Below, piece after piece: positions 17,971-28,889 of a stretch of 64,000 bases of DNA. Position numbers and translations under genes: made by a program. The stretch comes from Granulicella paludicola (GTDB lineage: Bacteria; Acidobacteriota; Terriglobia; Terriglobales; Acidobacteriaceae), in assembly GCF_025685545.1 (NCBI RefSeq), contig NZ_JAGSYC010000026.1, positions 620,001-684,000 on the forward strand, given 5' to 3'. The notes beneath the pieces were generated by a model. It was not told the origin of the DNA. It did not search any database and saw nothing but the letters and a program-made list of their open reading frames with translations. Each line of letters begins with the position of its first letter. Position 1 is the stretch's first letter.

Positions 17971-18358
17971 GAGAGTACCCTCCGTCGCAGCCATGGAGCT
18001 GCGACCGACGCTGAGATGGAGATCCGGGTCCGCGAACTACCCGAAAGATGTGATGAGGGGATATGTCGTCGAGGCTGGAAAGCCTTCTGCCTGTTTACCT
18101 TCGCAGAGAGGTGGAGCCGTGTTTCATGCTTCGTAGCATAGACGGAGAGTACGAAGGTATTGCAGAAATAACACCAAAAGTTGAGGCAGGTTCCCGATTT
18201 GGCATGGGATGCGTACGGAAAAGCGATGTCGCATGTGAGTGAGTTTCTATAAAGTAATCTGCAACTTTTTCTTAATATCTGCGTCTAAAAGTACGTGAGC
18301 CTAAGGGGTAAACTCAGGCTCGCACATCGTAGTGATTGATTCTGAAGGAGATTGAGTG
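17971..18358. other. Intergenic region upstream of the Hsp20 gene
   Basis: No gene is seen in these ~390 bases. It is AT-richer towards the right. A short inverted repeat, GAGCCT...AGGCTC (about 18297-18319), lies in what would be the Hsp20 leader and could be a small hairpin. No CIRCE element and no credible sigma-54 site was found, so the heat-shock control is not evident. Confidence 0.4.
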
Positions 18359-18862
18359 ATGACGACGACGCGATTTGTACCGTTCCGTTCAGGTTTGAAC
18401 GATGTAGCTGTGCTGCAGAACCGTTTGAATTCGATATTTCATGACTTTACTTCTCCGGAACGCGAGACCTCTGAGACGCTGGCGGCGGGAAACTTCGTGC
18501 CGGCGGTCGATGTTTATGAGGATGCACAGAACCTGGTGCTGAAGGTCGAGGTTCCGGGAATCAGGCCGGAGGAGCTGGACATCAAGATCGATGGGCGTAC
18601 GCTGACGGTGAAGGGAGAGCGTAAGCTTTCGACCGAGGTGAAGGAAGAGAACTACCGACGTGTGGAGCGCCGTTACGGCAGCTTTGTCCGGAGCTTTACA
18701 CTGCCGGTGACGGTGAGTACAGACAATGTGCAGGCAACGACTGAGCATGGTGTGTTGACACTCAGCCTGGCGAAGAAGGCCGAGGCTGCTCCGAAACAGA
18801 TCCAGGTGAAGGCCGCTCCGGCTACGGAGGCTCCAAAGCAGGTGGAGGCGGTAACGGCCTAA
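18359..18862 (+). CDS. Hsp20/alpha-crystallin family small heat shock protein
   Basis: A 167-residue ATP-independent holdase chaperone. The alpha-crystallin domain spans residues ~45-145: FVPAVDVYEDAQNLVLKVEV, then GRTLTVKGERK, and the family motif GSFVRSFTLP followed by HGVLTLSLAKK. The C-terminal tail is Ala/Pro/Lys-rich and lacks a plain IXI motif, though IQVKAA is near. GTG and ATG stand next to each other at 18356 and 18359; GGAG at 18347-18350 allows either. It is followed by clpB, and the two are likely to act on the same aggregates. Confidence 0.94.
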   Translation: MTTTRFVPFRSGLNDVAVLQNRLNSIFHDFTSPERETSETLAAGNFVPAVDVYEDAQNLVLKVEVPGIRPEELDIKIDGRTLTVKGERKLSTEVKEENYRRVERRYGSFVRSFTLPVTVSTDNVQATTEHGVLTLSLAKKAEAAPKQIQVKAAPATEAPKQVEAVTA

Positions 18863-18890
18863 GTAGGTCCTGACGTTTGAAGGAAAGCGT

Positions 18891-18918
18891 GGGCGGGCCG
18901 GTTATGGCCCGCCCTTGT
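18891..18918 (+). terminator. Hairpin terminator after the Hsp20 gene
   Basis: GGGCGGGCC (18891-18899) pairs with GGCCCGCCC (18906-18914) around a 6-base loop, then TTGTTG. Confidence 0.75.
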
Positions 18919-18945
18919 TGTTGGAAGGGGAAGATTCGGGCGGGG

Positions 18946-19034
18946 CAAATACAGGGGCTCTCCGCTACGGCCCTCCAGGCCTTCGGTCGAGATGACAAAT
19001 GCTAAGGGTGAAAGCGCGCTTCGGGTCGAGATGA
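18946..19034 (+). repeat. Dispersed intergenic repeat, copy 1
   Basis: AAATACAGGGGCTCTCCGCT followed by ...TTCGGTCGAGATGACA, and a second partial tail CTTCGGGTCGAGATGACA at about 19019-19036. The same start and end words recur at 23640, 28687 and 30690, always between genes. Confidence 0.65.
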
Positions 19035-19075
19035 CAGAGGTACGGTGGGTGAGTTGCAAGGAGTGAGGAGACGAT

Positions 19076-21721
<2,646 letters not shown>

Positions 21722-21742
21722 AAGCATGGCACTTTCTACAAG

Positions 21743-21770
21743 GCCGGAGATGCCTATCTCCGGTCTTTCT
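21743..21770 (+). terminator. Hairpin terminator after clpB
   Basis: CCGGAGAT (21745-21752) pairs with ATCTCCGG (21757-21764) around GCCT, followed by TCTTTCTCTTTC. Confidence 0.75.
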
Positions 21771-21867
21771 CTTTCTCGAAGAGCGGTCGCTTTGCGATAA
21801 GCTGACAGAGGCTTGACGAGCGGGCGAACGCAGCTACGGCCATGCGATGACACGCGCGAAGGGCGGA

Positions 21868-23601
21868 ATGGGCAAGCAGGCAATCATCATTGGAGCGGGA
21901 CCGGCTGGACTGACGGCTGCGCTGGAGTTTCTGCGCAAGACAGGCGTGCAGCCGATTGTTCTGGAGGCGTCGCAGGAGATTGGCGGGATCTCGCGGACGA
22001 TCCGCTACAAGGGCAACCGCATGGATATTGGCGGTCATCGCTTCTTCTCCAAGAGCGATCGCGTGATGCAGTGGTGGATGGACCTGATGCCACCGGAGGA
22101 TGCGGCTGCTGCTCCGACGGGCGTGCGCATCAGCTACCAGGGCAAGCAGCGCGTTATTCCGCCGCAGGGCATGAAGGCGGTGTCCGTGCCCGCGCATCTG
22201 CAGGAGGAGCCGCCGCTACGCGGGCTGGGGCCGCTGTCGCATGAGCCGGAGATAGAAGACGATCCGCTCGACGCGGAAGAGGCTTCCGTTGCCGATGAAG
22301 TCGCGGCGGTCGTGGTGACGCATGAACCGGAGAGCGAAGATCTTGTGATGCTGGTGCGGCCTCGCAAGAGCCGCATTTATTACCTCCGCAAGTTCTTCGA
22401 CTATCCGATCAAGCTGAGCAAGAACACGATCGACAATCTAGGTCCCGTGCGCATGTTTAAGATCGGCGTGAGTTATGTGATGAGCCGTGTGCGACCGATC
22501 AAGGAAGAGAAGAGCCTTGAGGACTTCCTCATCAATCGCTTCGGGCGCGAGCTGTACCTGACGTTCTTCAAGAGCTATACGGAAAAGGTGTGGGGCACGC
22601 CGTGCGACAAGATTTCTGCTGAGTGGGGAGCGCAGAGGATCAAGGGACTGTCGCTGACGACGGCTCTGAAGCACTTTGTGAAGAAGGCTTTTTCTGCAGC
22701 CCCGAAGGAAACCGGCGGAAAGAAAGACATCGCGCAAAAAGGTACAGACACGTCGCTGATTGAGCGGTTCCTGTATCCGAAGTTTGGGCCGGGCCAGCTA
22801 TGGGAGCATGTCGCAGAGCTGGTCATCGCCAAGGGTGGCAAGATCCACATGGGGTTGAAGGTGGACGCGATCATCACCGAAGGCCAGCGTGTTGTCGCGG
22901 TGGAAGCGGTGGATGAAGCGGGTAAACGCCAACGCTTCGAAGGTGATTATTTTCTTTCGACGATGCCGATGCGCGATCTCGTGCGGGCGCTGCGAGCGGA
23001 TGTACCGGCGAATGTGCGTGAGGTGGCCGAGGGGTTGGAGTATCGGGACTTCATCACGGTGGGCGTACTGGCGAATAAGCTCGATGTGAAGGAAGACGAC
23101 GGCAGCTTGATCAAGGACACGTGGATCTATATCCAAGAGCCGGATGTGCAGATCGGGCGCTTGCAGATCTTCAATAACTGGAGCCCGTATATGCTCGCCG
23201 ACCCGACGAAGATATGGATTGGGCTGGAGTATTTTTGTTATGAGACCGATCCGCTGTGGTCGATGCCGGATGAGGCGTTGAAGGCGTTTGCGGCGGGCGA
23301 GTTGGAGAAGATTGGCATCCTGAAAACGGCCGAGGTGCTGGATGCACATGTGGTGCGGGTGCCGAAGACGTATCCCGCATACTTCGGAACGTATGATCGC
23401 TTCGAGGAGTTGCGCTCGTGGACGGACAGCTTTGAGAACCTGTATCTTGTGGGTCGCAATGGAATGCACAAGTACAACAATCAGGACCACTCGATGCTGA
23501 CGGCGATGGCGGTTGTGGATGGTGTGGCCGCTGGCCATGTGGACAAGAGCTCGGTGTGGAATATCAACACAGAGCAGGAGTACCACGAAGAGAAGAAGTA
23601 A
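21868..23601 (+). CDS. NAD(P)/FAD-dependent oxidoreductase (UDP-galactopyranose-mutase/amine-oxidase-like)
   Basis: About 577 residues. The FAD-binding start is textbook ([16 protein letters not shown], residues 5-20), followed by [13 protein letters not shown] and [15 protein letters not shown]. Downstream, [19 protein letters not shown] and [13 protein letters not shown] segments match a family of FAD oxidoreductases often found near polysaccharide genes, but the reaction is not known. Between residues ~85 and 155 is an acidic, low-complexity stretch ([20 protein letters not shown]) that looks like an insertion. I prefer the ATG at 21868; an in-frame ATG at 21847 adds seven residues. Confidence 0.82.
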   Translation: MGKQAIIIGAGPAGLTAALEFLRKTGVQPIVLEASQEIGGISRTIRYKGNRMDIGGHRFFSKSDRVMQWWMDLMPPEDAAAAPTGVRISYQGKQRVIPPQGMKAVSVPAHLQEEPPLRGLGPLSHEPEIEDDPLDAEEASVADEVAAVVVTHEPESEDLVMLVRPRKSRIYYLRKFFDYPIKLSKNTIDNLGPVRMFKIGVSYVMSRVRPIKEEKSLEDFLINRFGRELYLTFFKSYTEKVWGTPCDKISAEWGAQRIKGLSLTTALKHFVKKAFSAAPKETGGKKDIAQKGTDTSLIERFLYPKFGPGQLWEHVAELVIAKGGKIHMGLKVDAIITEGQRVVAVEAVDEAGKRQRFEGDYFLSTMPMRDLVRALRADVPANVREVAEGLEYRDFITVGVLANKLDVKEDDGSLIKDTWIYIQEPDVQIGRLQIFNNWSPYMLADPTKIWIGLEYFCYETDPLWSMPDEALKAFAAGELEKIGILKTAEVLDAHVVRVPKTYPAYFGTYDRFEELRSWTDSFENLYLVGRNGMHKYNNQDHSMLTAMAVVDGVAAGHVDKSSVWNINTEQEYHEEKK

Positions 23602-23639
23602 ATTTTGTGGACGGGCTCGTGCTTCGCACATCGCTACTG

Positions 23640-23702
23640 CAAATACAGGGGTCTCTCCACTGCGCATGAGGATGAAACTGTCACGCTTCGGTCGAGATGA
23701 CA
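23640..23702 (+). repeat. Dispersed intergenic repeat, copy 2
   Basis: CAAATACAGGGGTCTCTCCA at the left and CTTCGGTCGAGATGACAG at the right, about 25 bases apart. It shares both words with copies at 18946, 28687 and 30690. Confidence 0.65.
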
Positions 23703-23747
23703 GGCGTGGGGCAGGTTAGACGTACCAAAAATTTCGGAGGATTGACG

Positions 23748-24131
23748 TTGAAACGATTTGTTCTGCTCTTGCTGTTGATTGTGGCGCTGGCTGGGTTCTA
23801 CTACCGGCAGCAGATTTATGTGCGCGACTTCCGCGCCACGGTAACTCGCGATGGCGCGGTGGAAGATGGAGCACAGGTGTTCTTTAGCATGAACGACGAC
23901 ATTCTGCTCGAGAACGATAACCCGCCTGCCTACATCACACTGCTGCAGCACGATCGTCCGGTGCTGGTACCGAAGCAGCTGAACTGCATTCACTTTTTTA
24001 TCTGCTATGCGAAGGGCGAAGATGGCATCGCGGCAGGTATGGATGACGGAGCGAAGCTGGTTTCGATGACTCCGAATGGTGCGGAGTATCGGGACTGGAG
24101 CGGCAAGACGGCGGTGGTGAAGTTTCACTAA
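23748..24131 (+). CDS. Small exported or membrane-anchored protein, 128 residues
   Basis: No family recognised. I start at a TTG (23748) because GGAGG lies 7 bases before it and the signal-anchor then begins at once (LKRFVLLLLLIVALAGFYYRQ); an upstream ATG at 23697 falls in the repeat tail. The rest is a small beta-rich domain (ITLLQHDRPVLVPKQLNCIHFFIC) with two cysteines that could bond in the periplasm. A terminator follows 20 bases after the stop. Confidence 0.6.
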   Translation: MKRFVLLLLLIVALAGFYYRQQIYVRDFRATVTRDGAVEDGAQVFFSMNDDILLENDNPPAYITLLQHDRPVLVPKQLNCIHFFICYAKGEDGIAAGMDDGAKLVSMTPNGAEYRDWSGKTAVVKFH

Positions 24132-24150
24132 ACCGAGATGAGCCTATCGA

Positions 24151-24180
24151 GAAAGGCCACCTTGCGAGGTGGCCTTTTCA
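24151..24180. terminator. Bidirectional hairpin terminator
   Basis: AAAGGCCACCT (24152-24162) pairs with AGGTGGCCTTT (24167-24177) around TGCG, with TTTT following. It serves the plus-strand gene ending at 24131 and folK ending at 24192. Confidence 0.8.
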
Positions 24181-24191
24181 TTTCGCATGGT

Positions 24192-24668
24192 TCAGAGGAG
24201 TGCAAGTAGTTCTGTAATCGAGTGATGCAGTTTAGGGTGCTGCATCGTGGGGGCGATCTCTGCCAGTGGCGCGAGAACAAAGGCCCGCTGATGCATCGCA
24301 GGGTGAGGAAGTGTGAGTTCTGGCGTGCTCATCTCGATATCTGCGTAAAGCACCAGATCGAGGTCGATCACACGGGGACCTTTCGGCGGAGCGTTTGTGC
24401 GATCTCGGCCCATAGCGTGCTCGATGGCTAGAAGGCTTCGCAGCAGATCGAGTGGGGCAAGCTGGGTTTCGAGTAGCGCTGCTGCATTAACGAAGCGTGG
24501 CTGGTCGAGGTAGCCTACCGGGTCTGTCGCATGGAAGCTGGAGACGGCAGTGACGCGGCCAAGAGCGTCGAGTTGGCGAACGGCCTCGTGAAGATTCGCT
24601 GTGGGATCGCCAAGCGTGGAGGAAAGGTTCGAGCCGAGAGCGATGGCTGCGGTTTGTCTCTCAGGCAT
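24192..24668 (-). CDS. folK: 2-amino-4-hydroxy-6-hydroxymethyldihydropteridine pyrophosphokinase
   Basis: Transfers pyrophosphate from ATP to the pterin precursor of folate. About 158 residues, the normal HPPK size. The signature is complete: AIALGSNLSSTLGDP at the start, DPVGYLDQPRFVNAAALLET, then GPRVIDLDLVLYADI carrying the metal-binding aspartates, and HPAMHQRAFVLAPLAEIAP. The ATG at 24668 gives the conserved N-terminus and overlaps the lpxC stop (24661) by 8 bases, so the two are cotranslated. No other folate gene is in the window. Confidence 0.94.
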   Translation of the reverse strand: MPERQTAAIALGSNLSSTLGDPTANLHEAVRQLDALGRVTAVSSFHATDPVGYLDQPRFVNAAALLETQLAPLDLLRSLLAIEHAMGRDRTNAPPKGPRVIDLDLVLYADIEMSTPELTLPHPAMHQRAFVLAPLAEIAPTMQHPKLHHSITELLALL

Positions 24669-25554
24669 GAGAGGGCTGCAGCAGCGAGGACACTTTGGTA
24701 TGTTCTTCGGTCTGGGTGCTGGGCTCCGCACCTTCGTAGCGGTGGGCGAGCTCCCAGGCCGAGCGGTCCTGCAGCAGACGTTGCACGAGTGCAGTGTGCA
24801 TGGCGTGGCCCGCGCGTTCGGCTACGACGCGGCCCCAGATGCGGCGGCCTGCGAGGGCTAGATCGCCGATAAGGTCCAGGACTTTGTGGCGGACAAACTC
24901 ATCCTGGAAGCGGAGTGCGCCGTTCTGGATCTGTCCGCCGCCGATGATGATGGCGCACTGGTCGGTGGCACCGCGGATGAGCCCCATATCGCGTAGCATC
25001 GCCTCGTCCTCGCGGAAGCCAAAGGTGCGGGCCGGGGCGATCAGGTTGGCGTAGTCACCGGCTTCTAAGTCGCCGATGAAGGTGTCTCGGCCGATAGGTG
25101 AAGGGAAGTCGATGGAGTAGTGAATCGAATAGCCTTCGCCGTGGCCTGCCTCCGCAAAGGGGTAGACGCCGATGAATTTGCTGCCATCGCGCACTTCGAC
25201 GGGCTTGAGGATCTTGAGATACTCGCGCTTGCGACGCTGACCCTTCAGCCCGCTGGCGAGGATGGCTTCGACGTAGGGCAGAGAGCTGCCGTCGAGGATG
25301 GGTACCTCGAGGTTGTCGATTTCGACGATGATGTTGTCGACGCCGAGGCCAATGAGCGCGGAGAGCAGGTGCTCGGTGGTGGAGATGAGCACGCCCTGGC
25401 GCATCAGCGAGGTCGCGTAGCTGACCTTGGCGACGTTGCGGCCTGTGGCGGGTATCTCGTAGTTATCGAGGTCGGAGCGGCGGAAGACGATGCCCGAGCC
25501 TGCGGGTGCGGGAATCAGCCGCACCGAGACATCGACGCCGGAGTGCAGACCCAC
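24661..25554 (-). CDS. lpxC: UDP-3-O-acyl-N-acetylglucosamine deacetylase
   Basis: Zinc deacetylase and first committed step of lipid A synthesis; it shows the cell has an LPS outer membrane. The zinc histidine is in TTEHLLSAL (H62), a further His and Asp are in HKVLDLIGDLALAGRRI, and AGHAMHTALVQ holds the catalytic histidine. The GTG at 25554 begins inside the conserved G-V-G-L-H-S-G motif, so it cuts off the normal N-terminus. The missing part (LEHTILHPLEFHG) is present upstream in the same frame without an ATG, GTG or TTG; a CTG at 25611 is a possible true start. Overlaps folK downstream. Confidence 0.93.
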   Translation of the reverse strand: MGLHSGVDVSVRLIPAPAGSGIVFRRSDLDNYEIPATGRNVAKVSYATSLMRQGVLISTTEHLLSALIGLGVDNIIVEIDNLEVPILDGSSLPYVEAILASGLKGQRRKREYLKILKPVEVRDGSKFIGVYPFAEAGHGEGYSIHYSIDFPSPIGRDTFIGDLEAGDYANLIAPARTFGFREDEAMLRDMGLIRGATDQCAIIIGGGQIQNGALRFQDEFVRHKVLDLIGDLALAGRRIWGRVVAERAGHAMHTALVQRLLQDRSAWELAHRYEGAEPSTQTEEHTKVSSLLQPSHA

Positions 25555-25756
25555 ACCGTGGAACTCCAGTGGATGGAGGATGGTGTGCTCGAGTTGGGGA
25601 TCGTTTGCCAGAAAGTAAACTCGCCTGCTTATGGACGAAAGTCAGCGTATACCCGGAGCACGCTGTCTGACATGTGGCAAAACAGACACAGTTTCGATCT
25701 TGGTTCCTAAGGAAACTGTAAAAATCTGAGGAACACGATAGCGTAGAGGCATGGTG

Positions 25757-26884
25757 ATGAACGAGTTAGAGCGGGTTGTCGAGGGCAATGCGGGCCGTCT
25801 CAAAGCGCGGCTGCGTGAGCTGGTGGAGGTGGAGTCGCCGAGCGAGGACAAGGCGGCGGTAGACCGGGCGAATGCGCTCGTCGAGAGTTGGGTCGGAGAT
25901 CTGGGTGGCAAGGTGAAGCGGCACAGGCAGAAGGCGTTCGGCGACGTGCTGGAGATTCGGTTCGGACCGGCGCGGTCGAAGAAGGCGAGGGTGCTGTTGC
26001 TGGGGCATCTGGATACGGTATGGCCGATGGGCACGCTGGCGAAGATGCCGTGGCGCGAGGCCGAGGGAAAGATCTTCGGGCCGGGCGTGCTGGATATGAA
26101 GGTCGGGGTGGTGATGGCGCTGGAGGCGATCGCGGCGGTGCAGGCGCTGGGGATGGATCGGCCCGTTACGTTACTGCTGAACAGCGACGAAGAGGTGGGC
26201 AGCCCTGTGTCGCGGGCGATCACGGAGCGCGTGGCGAAGGAGTGCGCAGCCGTGTTTGTGATGGAGCCTGCGCAGGGATTGGCTTACAAGACGGCGCGTA
26301 AAGGAGTGGGGCATTTCGAGCTGAAGGTGGAGGGTGTTGGCTCGCATGCGGGCGTCGATTTTGAGCGAGGGCATTCGGCGGTACTGGAGATGGCAGGGCT
26401 GGTGCAGCGCGTGTCGGCGATGACGGACCTGAAGCGTGGGTTGACGGTGAATGTCGGCGTCGTACATGGTGGCACGCGGTCGAACGTGGTGGCTTCAGAG
26501 TGCTCGGCTGAGGTTGATGTACGGATCGTGAAGGCAAGTGATGCCGCTCGCGTTGAGAAGATGTTCTATGCGCTGAAGACGGCGGACAAGGCTTGCCGGC
26601 TGACGGTGTCGGGAGGGATCAACCGGCCTCCGATGGAGCGTAAGGCAGGGACGATTGCGTTGTTCAAGCAGGCTCGCAAACTGGCAGCCGAAATGGGGTT
26701 TGTGCTGGACGAGGCTGCGACCGGGGGCGGCTCGGATGGCAACTTTACGGCTGCGTTAGGCGTGGCTACGCTCGATGGCATGGGCGCTGTCGGAGCGGGT
26801 GCCCATGCGGCGCATGAGCATATCGTGGCGGCGCATGTAGTGGAGCGGACGGCGCTGCTGGCGGGCATGGTGGCGGGGGTTTAG
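25757..26884 (+). CDS. M20 family metallopeptidase (glutamate carboxypeptidase-like)
   Basis: About 375 residues, no signal peptide. The dinuclear-zinc residues are readable: GHLDTVWPMG (His and Asp), GPGVLDMKVG (bridging Asp), NSDEEVGS (catalytic and ligand Glu), VMEPA and HAAHEHI (last His). The TVWPMGT and GGGSDGN segments resemble carboxypeptidase G2-type enzymes that release C-terminal glutamate. The dimerisation lobe (SHAGVDFERGHSAVLEMA) is intact. The ATG at 25757 has GAGG 7 bases upstream; one at 25751 is too close to it. Confidence 0.9.
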   Translation: MNELERVVEGNAGRLKARLRELVEVESPSEDKAAVDRANALVESWVGDLGGKVKRHRQKAFGDVLEIRFGPARSKKARVLLLGHLDTVWPMGTLAKMPWREAEGKIFGPGVLDMKVGVVMALEAIAAVQALGMDRPVTLLLNSDEEVGSPVSRAITERVAKECAAVFVMEPAQGLAYKTARKGVGHFELKVEGVGSHAGVDFERGHSAVLEMAGLVQRVSAMTDLKRGLTVNVGVVHGGTRSNVVASECSAEVDVRIVKASDAARVEKMFYALKTADKACRLTVSGGINRPPMERKAGTIALFKQARKLAAEMGFVLDEAATGGGSDGNFTAALGVATLDGMGAVGAGAHAAHEHIVAAHVVERTALLAGMVAGV

Positions 26885-26951
26885 GGCAGCGCGAACGCCG
26901 CTCATGCTGCTAGGGCTGTCATGAACGTGGCACCTTGCAACTAGAGTCCGA

Positions 26952-26978
26952 AGTTGCCGAAAATGCGACTTTTCGGGA
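26952..26978 (+). repeat. REP-like hairpin repeat, copy A
   Basis: AGTTGCCGAAAATGCGACTT then TTCGGGA. CCGAAAA and TTTTCGG can form a 7-base stem. It differs by one base from the copy at 27528-27554 and sits just past the stop of the gene at 26980-27429. Confidence 0.65.
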
Positions 26979-26979
26979 A

Positions 26980-27429
26980 TCACGATTTGTAGGGTCTTGC
27001 TGTGCCCGTTCGCTTTTTGAGGAAGACAATCACCAATGCCACTATGAGAGTGCTAACGGAACAGAACACAGACGGCCCAATGCTAGCGTCAGCGTTGGCA
27101 GCGAAGTTAGATAGTGAGCTATTCGCCGGGTCAAGAGGGTCGTAATAGACCCGAACACTCTCGCCAATTTGATAGTCTCTTTCGGGTATCTGCCAAGCGG
27201 TTAGGGTTGCACCGTTCACAGAATAGTCATACCCATAGCGGTCGTGGTTTGGAATATCGCGAACGCGGATGGTTCCCGATGTCTTCTTTTCTCTGGCGGC
27301 TATCCTTCGATCCACGCTACCTGAGTACAGAAACCACGCCAATCCGATCACCCACGGTAGAGTAATGACCAGATTCCACCATGACGGCGGATTCCACTGC
27401 TTGACCAGCCTGTTCCAAAAATCATCCAC
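26980..27429 (-). CDS. DUF3592-type membrane protein
   Basis: A 149-residue membrane protein. The first hydrophobic segment is at about residues 19-36 (LVITLPWVIGLAWFLYSG) and the second near the C-terminus (FCSVSTLIVALVIVFLK), with a soluble beta-rich part between. That part has the DUF3592 pattern: SGTIRVRDIPNHDRYGYDYSV, then Y-QIGESVRVYYDPLDPANS. The function of the domain is unknown. The region is visibly richer in AT than its surroundings, and REP-like repeats lie on both sides, so it may have been acquired horizontally. Confidence 0.78.
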   Translation of the reverse strand: MDDFWNRLVKQWNPPSWWNLVITLPWVIGLAWFLYSGSVDRRIAAREKKTSGTIRVRDIPNHDRYGYDYSVNGATLTAWQIPERDYQIGESVRVYYDPLDPANSSLSNFAANADASIGPSVFCSVSTLIVALVIVFLKKRTGTARPYKS

Positions 27430-27490
27430 GTCTTGCTTGTACCTGCCTCGATGGTGTGCCTTTCAGAATATAGCCCGATGTGCGAATCGC

Positions 27491-27554
27491 ACTTCCCGAA
27501 AAACGGCGTTACTGGAAGGTCCGCCGTAGTTGCCGAAAATGCGCCTTTTCGGGA
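27491..27554. repeat. REP-like pair in inverted orientation (copies D and B)
   Basis: Copy D (27491-27515, minus orientation: CAGTAACGCCGTTTTTCGGG) and copy B (27528-27554, plus orientation: AGTTGCCGAAAATGCGCCTT) stand head to head 12 bases apart, like a BIME-type REP doublet. Confidence 0.6.
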
Positions 27555-27618
27555 GAACCAGCCGTTGGTACACAGAAGGGCGTTTATCAGGAGGAATCCG
27601 ACCGGCTGCGAAAGCGCG

Positions 27619-27930
27619 TTACGAGCAGAAGACGATGACCAGATGGGTAAGCCTTAGTGCCGCAAGAGAAAAAAAGGAGACTGCGCAGGCGATCAGGTAT
27701 CCAGGGTCGCGAACCTTCCTCATCCATAGAATTTCTGCTAGCAAAGCTGTGCCAATGAGAGTTCCAAATACTCCTCCCCAGCAAATCATCTTTCCGAGGC
27801 ACGCTGCTGGCGAGGTCAGGTATACGCAGTAGCCCAGATAGCGATACCCAAGTTGACCGCAACCCCATAAAAAGAGCGTAGCGGCCAGACCTAACCCAAG
27901 ACATTTTGCAATCTTCAGCATGCGAGCCAT
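27619..27930 (-). CDS. Small hypothetical membrane lipoprotein-like protein
   Basis: I do not recognise it. From the ATG at 27930 it has 103 residues, opening with MARMLKIAKCLGLGLAATLF and a lipobox-like LWGC, then two more hydrophobic segments (MICWGGVFGTLIGTALLAEIL; LIACAVSFFSLAALRL). An ATG at 28005 would add 25 residues, but that extra stretch overlaps a REP-like repeat (about 27954-27985), so I prefer the shorter form. No clear ribosome binding site is seen for either. Low GC, like the neighbouring DUF3592 gene. Confidence 0.45.
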   Translation of the reverse strand: MARMLKIAKCLGLGLAATLFLWGCGQLGYRYLGYCVYLTSPAACLGKMICWGGVFGTLIGTALLAEILWMRKVRDPGYLIACAVSFFSLAALRLTHLVIVFCS

Positions 27931-28033
27931 GCTAATGCATTGAATAGATGCCCGAGTGATTCCCGCAAAACTGTGTTTCCGAAAAACGATCAGATAAGTC
28001 CTCATAAGTCGGCATATCGTCAGTAATCAGTCA

Positions 28034-28062
28034 CTCCTGCAAACGGCGTTATCGGCAACTAC
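28034..28062 (-). repeat. REP-like hairpin repeat, copy C
   Basis: On the minus strand: CGTAGTTGCCGATAACGCCG then TTTGCAGGA. It aligns with copies A and B in its first 13 bases and with copy D in TAACGCCGTTT. A weaker copy lies at about 27954-27985. Confidence 0.55.
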
Positions 28063-28100
28063 GCGTCGTGCTGTGAGATTGGTCTCTTCGGTGTTGACAG

Positions 28101-28661
28101 CTAGTTTCTTCTGAGTAGCTTCACGGTAGCGGCGATGGGCAGGCCCATCACGTTGAAGAAGTCGCCTTCGATGCGGGTGATCCAGCGGGCGGCGTAGCCC
28201 TGGATGCCGTAGGCTCCGGCCTTGTCGAGTGAGTCGCCGGTGGCGAGGTAGTAGGCGAGATCGGGTTCAGGAATGGCGGAGAAGAAGACGCTGGTGGTTT
28301 CGACGTGCTGGCGGTGAGTGTCGCCTGCGACGACGGCGATGCCGGTGTGAACCTGGTGCACGTTGTTGGCGAGCGCGCGCAGCATGTGCTCTGCTTCCGC
28401 GCGGTCGGCGGGCTTGCCGAGGACGTTGCCGTTGAGGACCACTGTTGTGTCGGCGCCGAGGATGATGGCGCTGGGGTGGGCTGCGTGCAGGGCCTGCGCT
28501 TTTTCGAGCGCGAGCCGTTGCACATAGTCTGCGGGGGTTTCGTTGGGGTGGAGAGATTCGTCGATGTCTGCGGGGAGGACGTCGAAGGTGTAGCCCGCCT
28601 GCGTGAGCAATCCACGTCGGCGTGGTGAGGCGGAGGCGAGGATGAGGCGGGCTGGGGTCAT
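28101..28661 (-). CDS. maf: Maf family nucleoside triphosphate pyrophosphatase
   Basis: A house-cleaning pyrophosphatase (dTTP/UTP or modified nucleotides), 186 residues. The N-terminus LILASASPRRRGLLTQAG is the Maf phosphate-binding signature, followed by ADIDESLHPNETPADYVQRLALEKA and the catalytic ILGADTTVVLNG. The C-terminal YGIQGYAARWITRIEGDFFNVMGLP motif is complete. The YhdE and YceF subtypes cannot be separated with confidence here. It lies upstream of the mutarotase gene on the same strand, with a repeat-filled gap between. Confidence 0.95.
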   Translation of the reverse strand: MTPARLILASASPRRRGLLTQAGYTFDVLPADIDESLHPNETPADYVQRLALEKAQALHAAHPSAIILGADTTVVLNGNVLGKPADRAEAEHMLRALANNVHQVHTGIAVVAGDTHRQHVETTSVFFSAIPEPDLAYYLATGDSLDKAGAYGIQGYAARWITRIEGDFFNVMGLPIAATVKLLRRN

Positions 28662-28686
28662 GGTGTTTTGCCTTGAATAGATCGCG

Positions 28687-28848
28687 AAATGCGGGTCTCT
28701 CCGCTGCGGCGCAAAAGCGAGGCCCTTCGACTACGCTCAGGGTCGAGATGCCAAGCAGTAGGGGTGGTTCGAAAAGCAGGTCCTTCCCCTTCGGCGAGCT
28801 CAGGGTCAGGATGACAATTTCAAAAGTGTTCTGCGCTCAGGATGACAA
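28687..28848. repeat. Dispersed intergenic repeat, copy 3 (composite)
   Basis: GCGGGTCTCTCCGCTGCGG at the left, then three diverged tails: GCTCAGGGTCGAGATGCC, GCTCAGGGTCAGGATGACA and GCGCTCAGGATGACAA. It looks like a nested or tandem version of the repeat at 18946, 23640 and 30690. Confidence 0.55.
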
Positions 28849-28889
28849 CGCGAAGAAGTGTTGCAGAAGAACAATGTTTGAGAGCTTCC

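Noticed and set aside
18195-18220. A possible sigma-54 promoter (TGGCATGGGATGC) before the Hsp20 gene
   Set aside because: The GG and GC elements are 8 bases apart instead of 10, so the spacing is wrong.
18863-19075. A HrcA-type CIRCE element before clpB
   Set aside because: No TTAGCACTC-N9-GAGTGCTAA or near match was found; the gap is filled by a terminator and the dispersed repeat.
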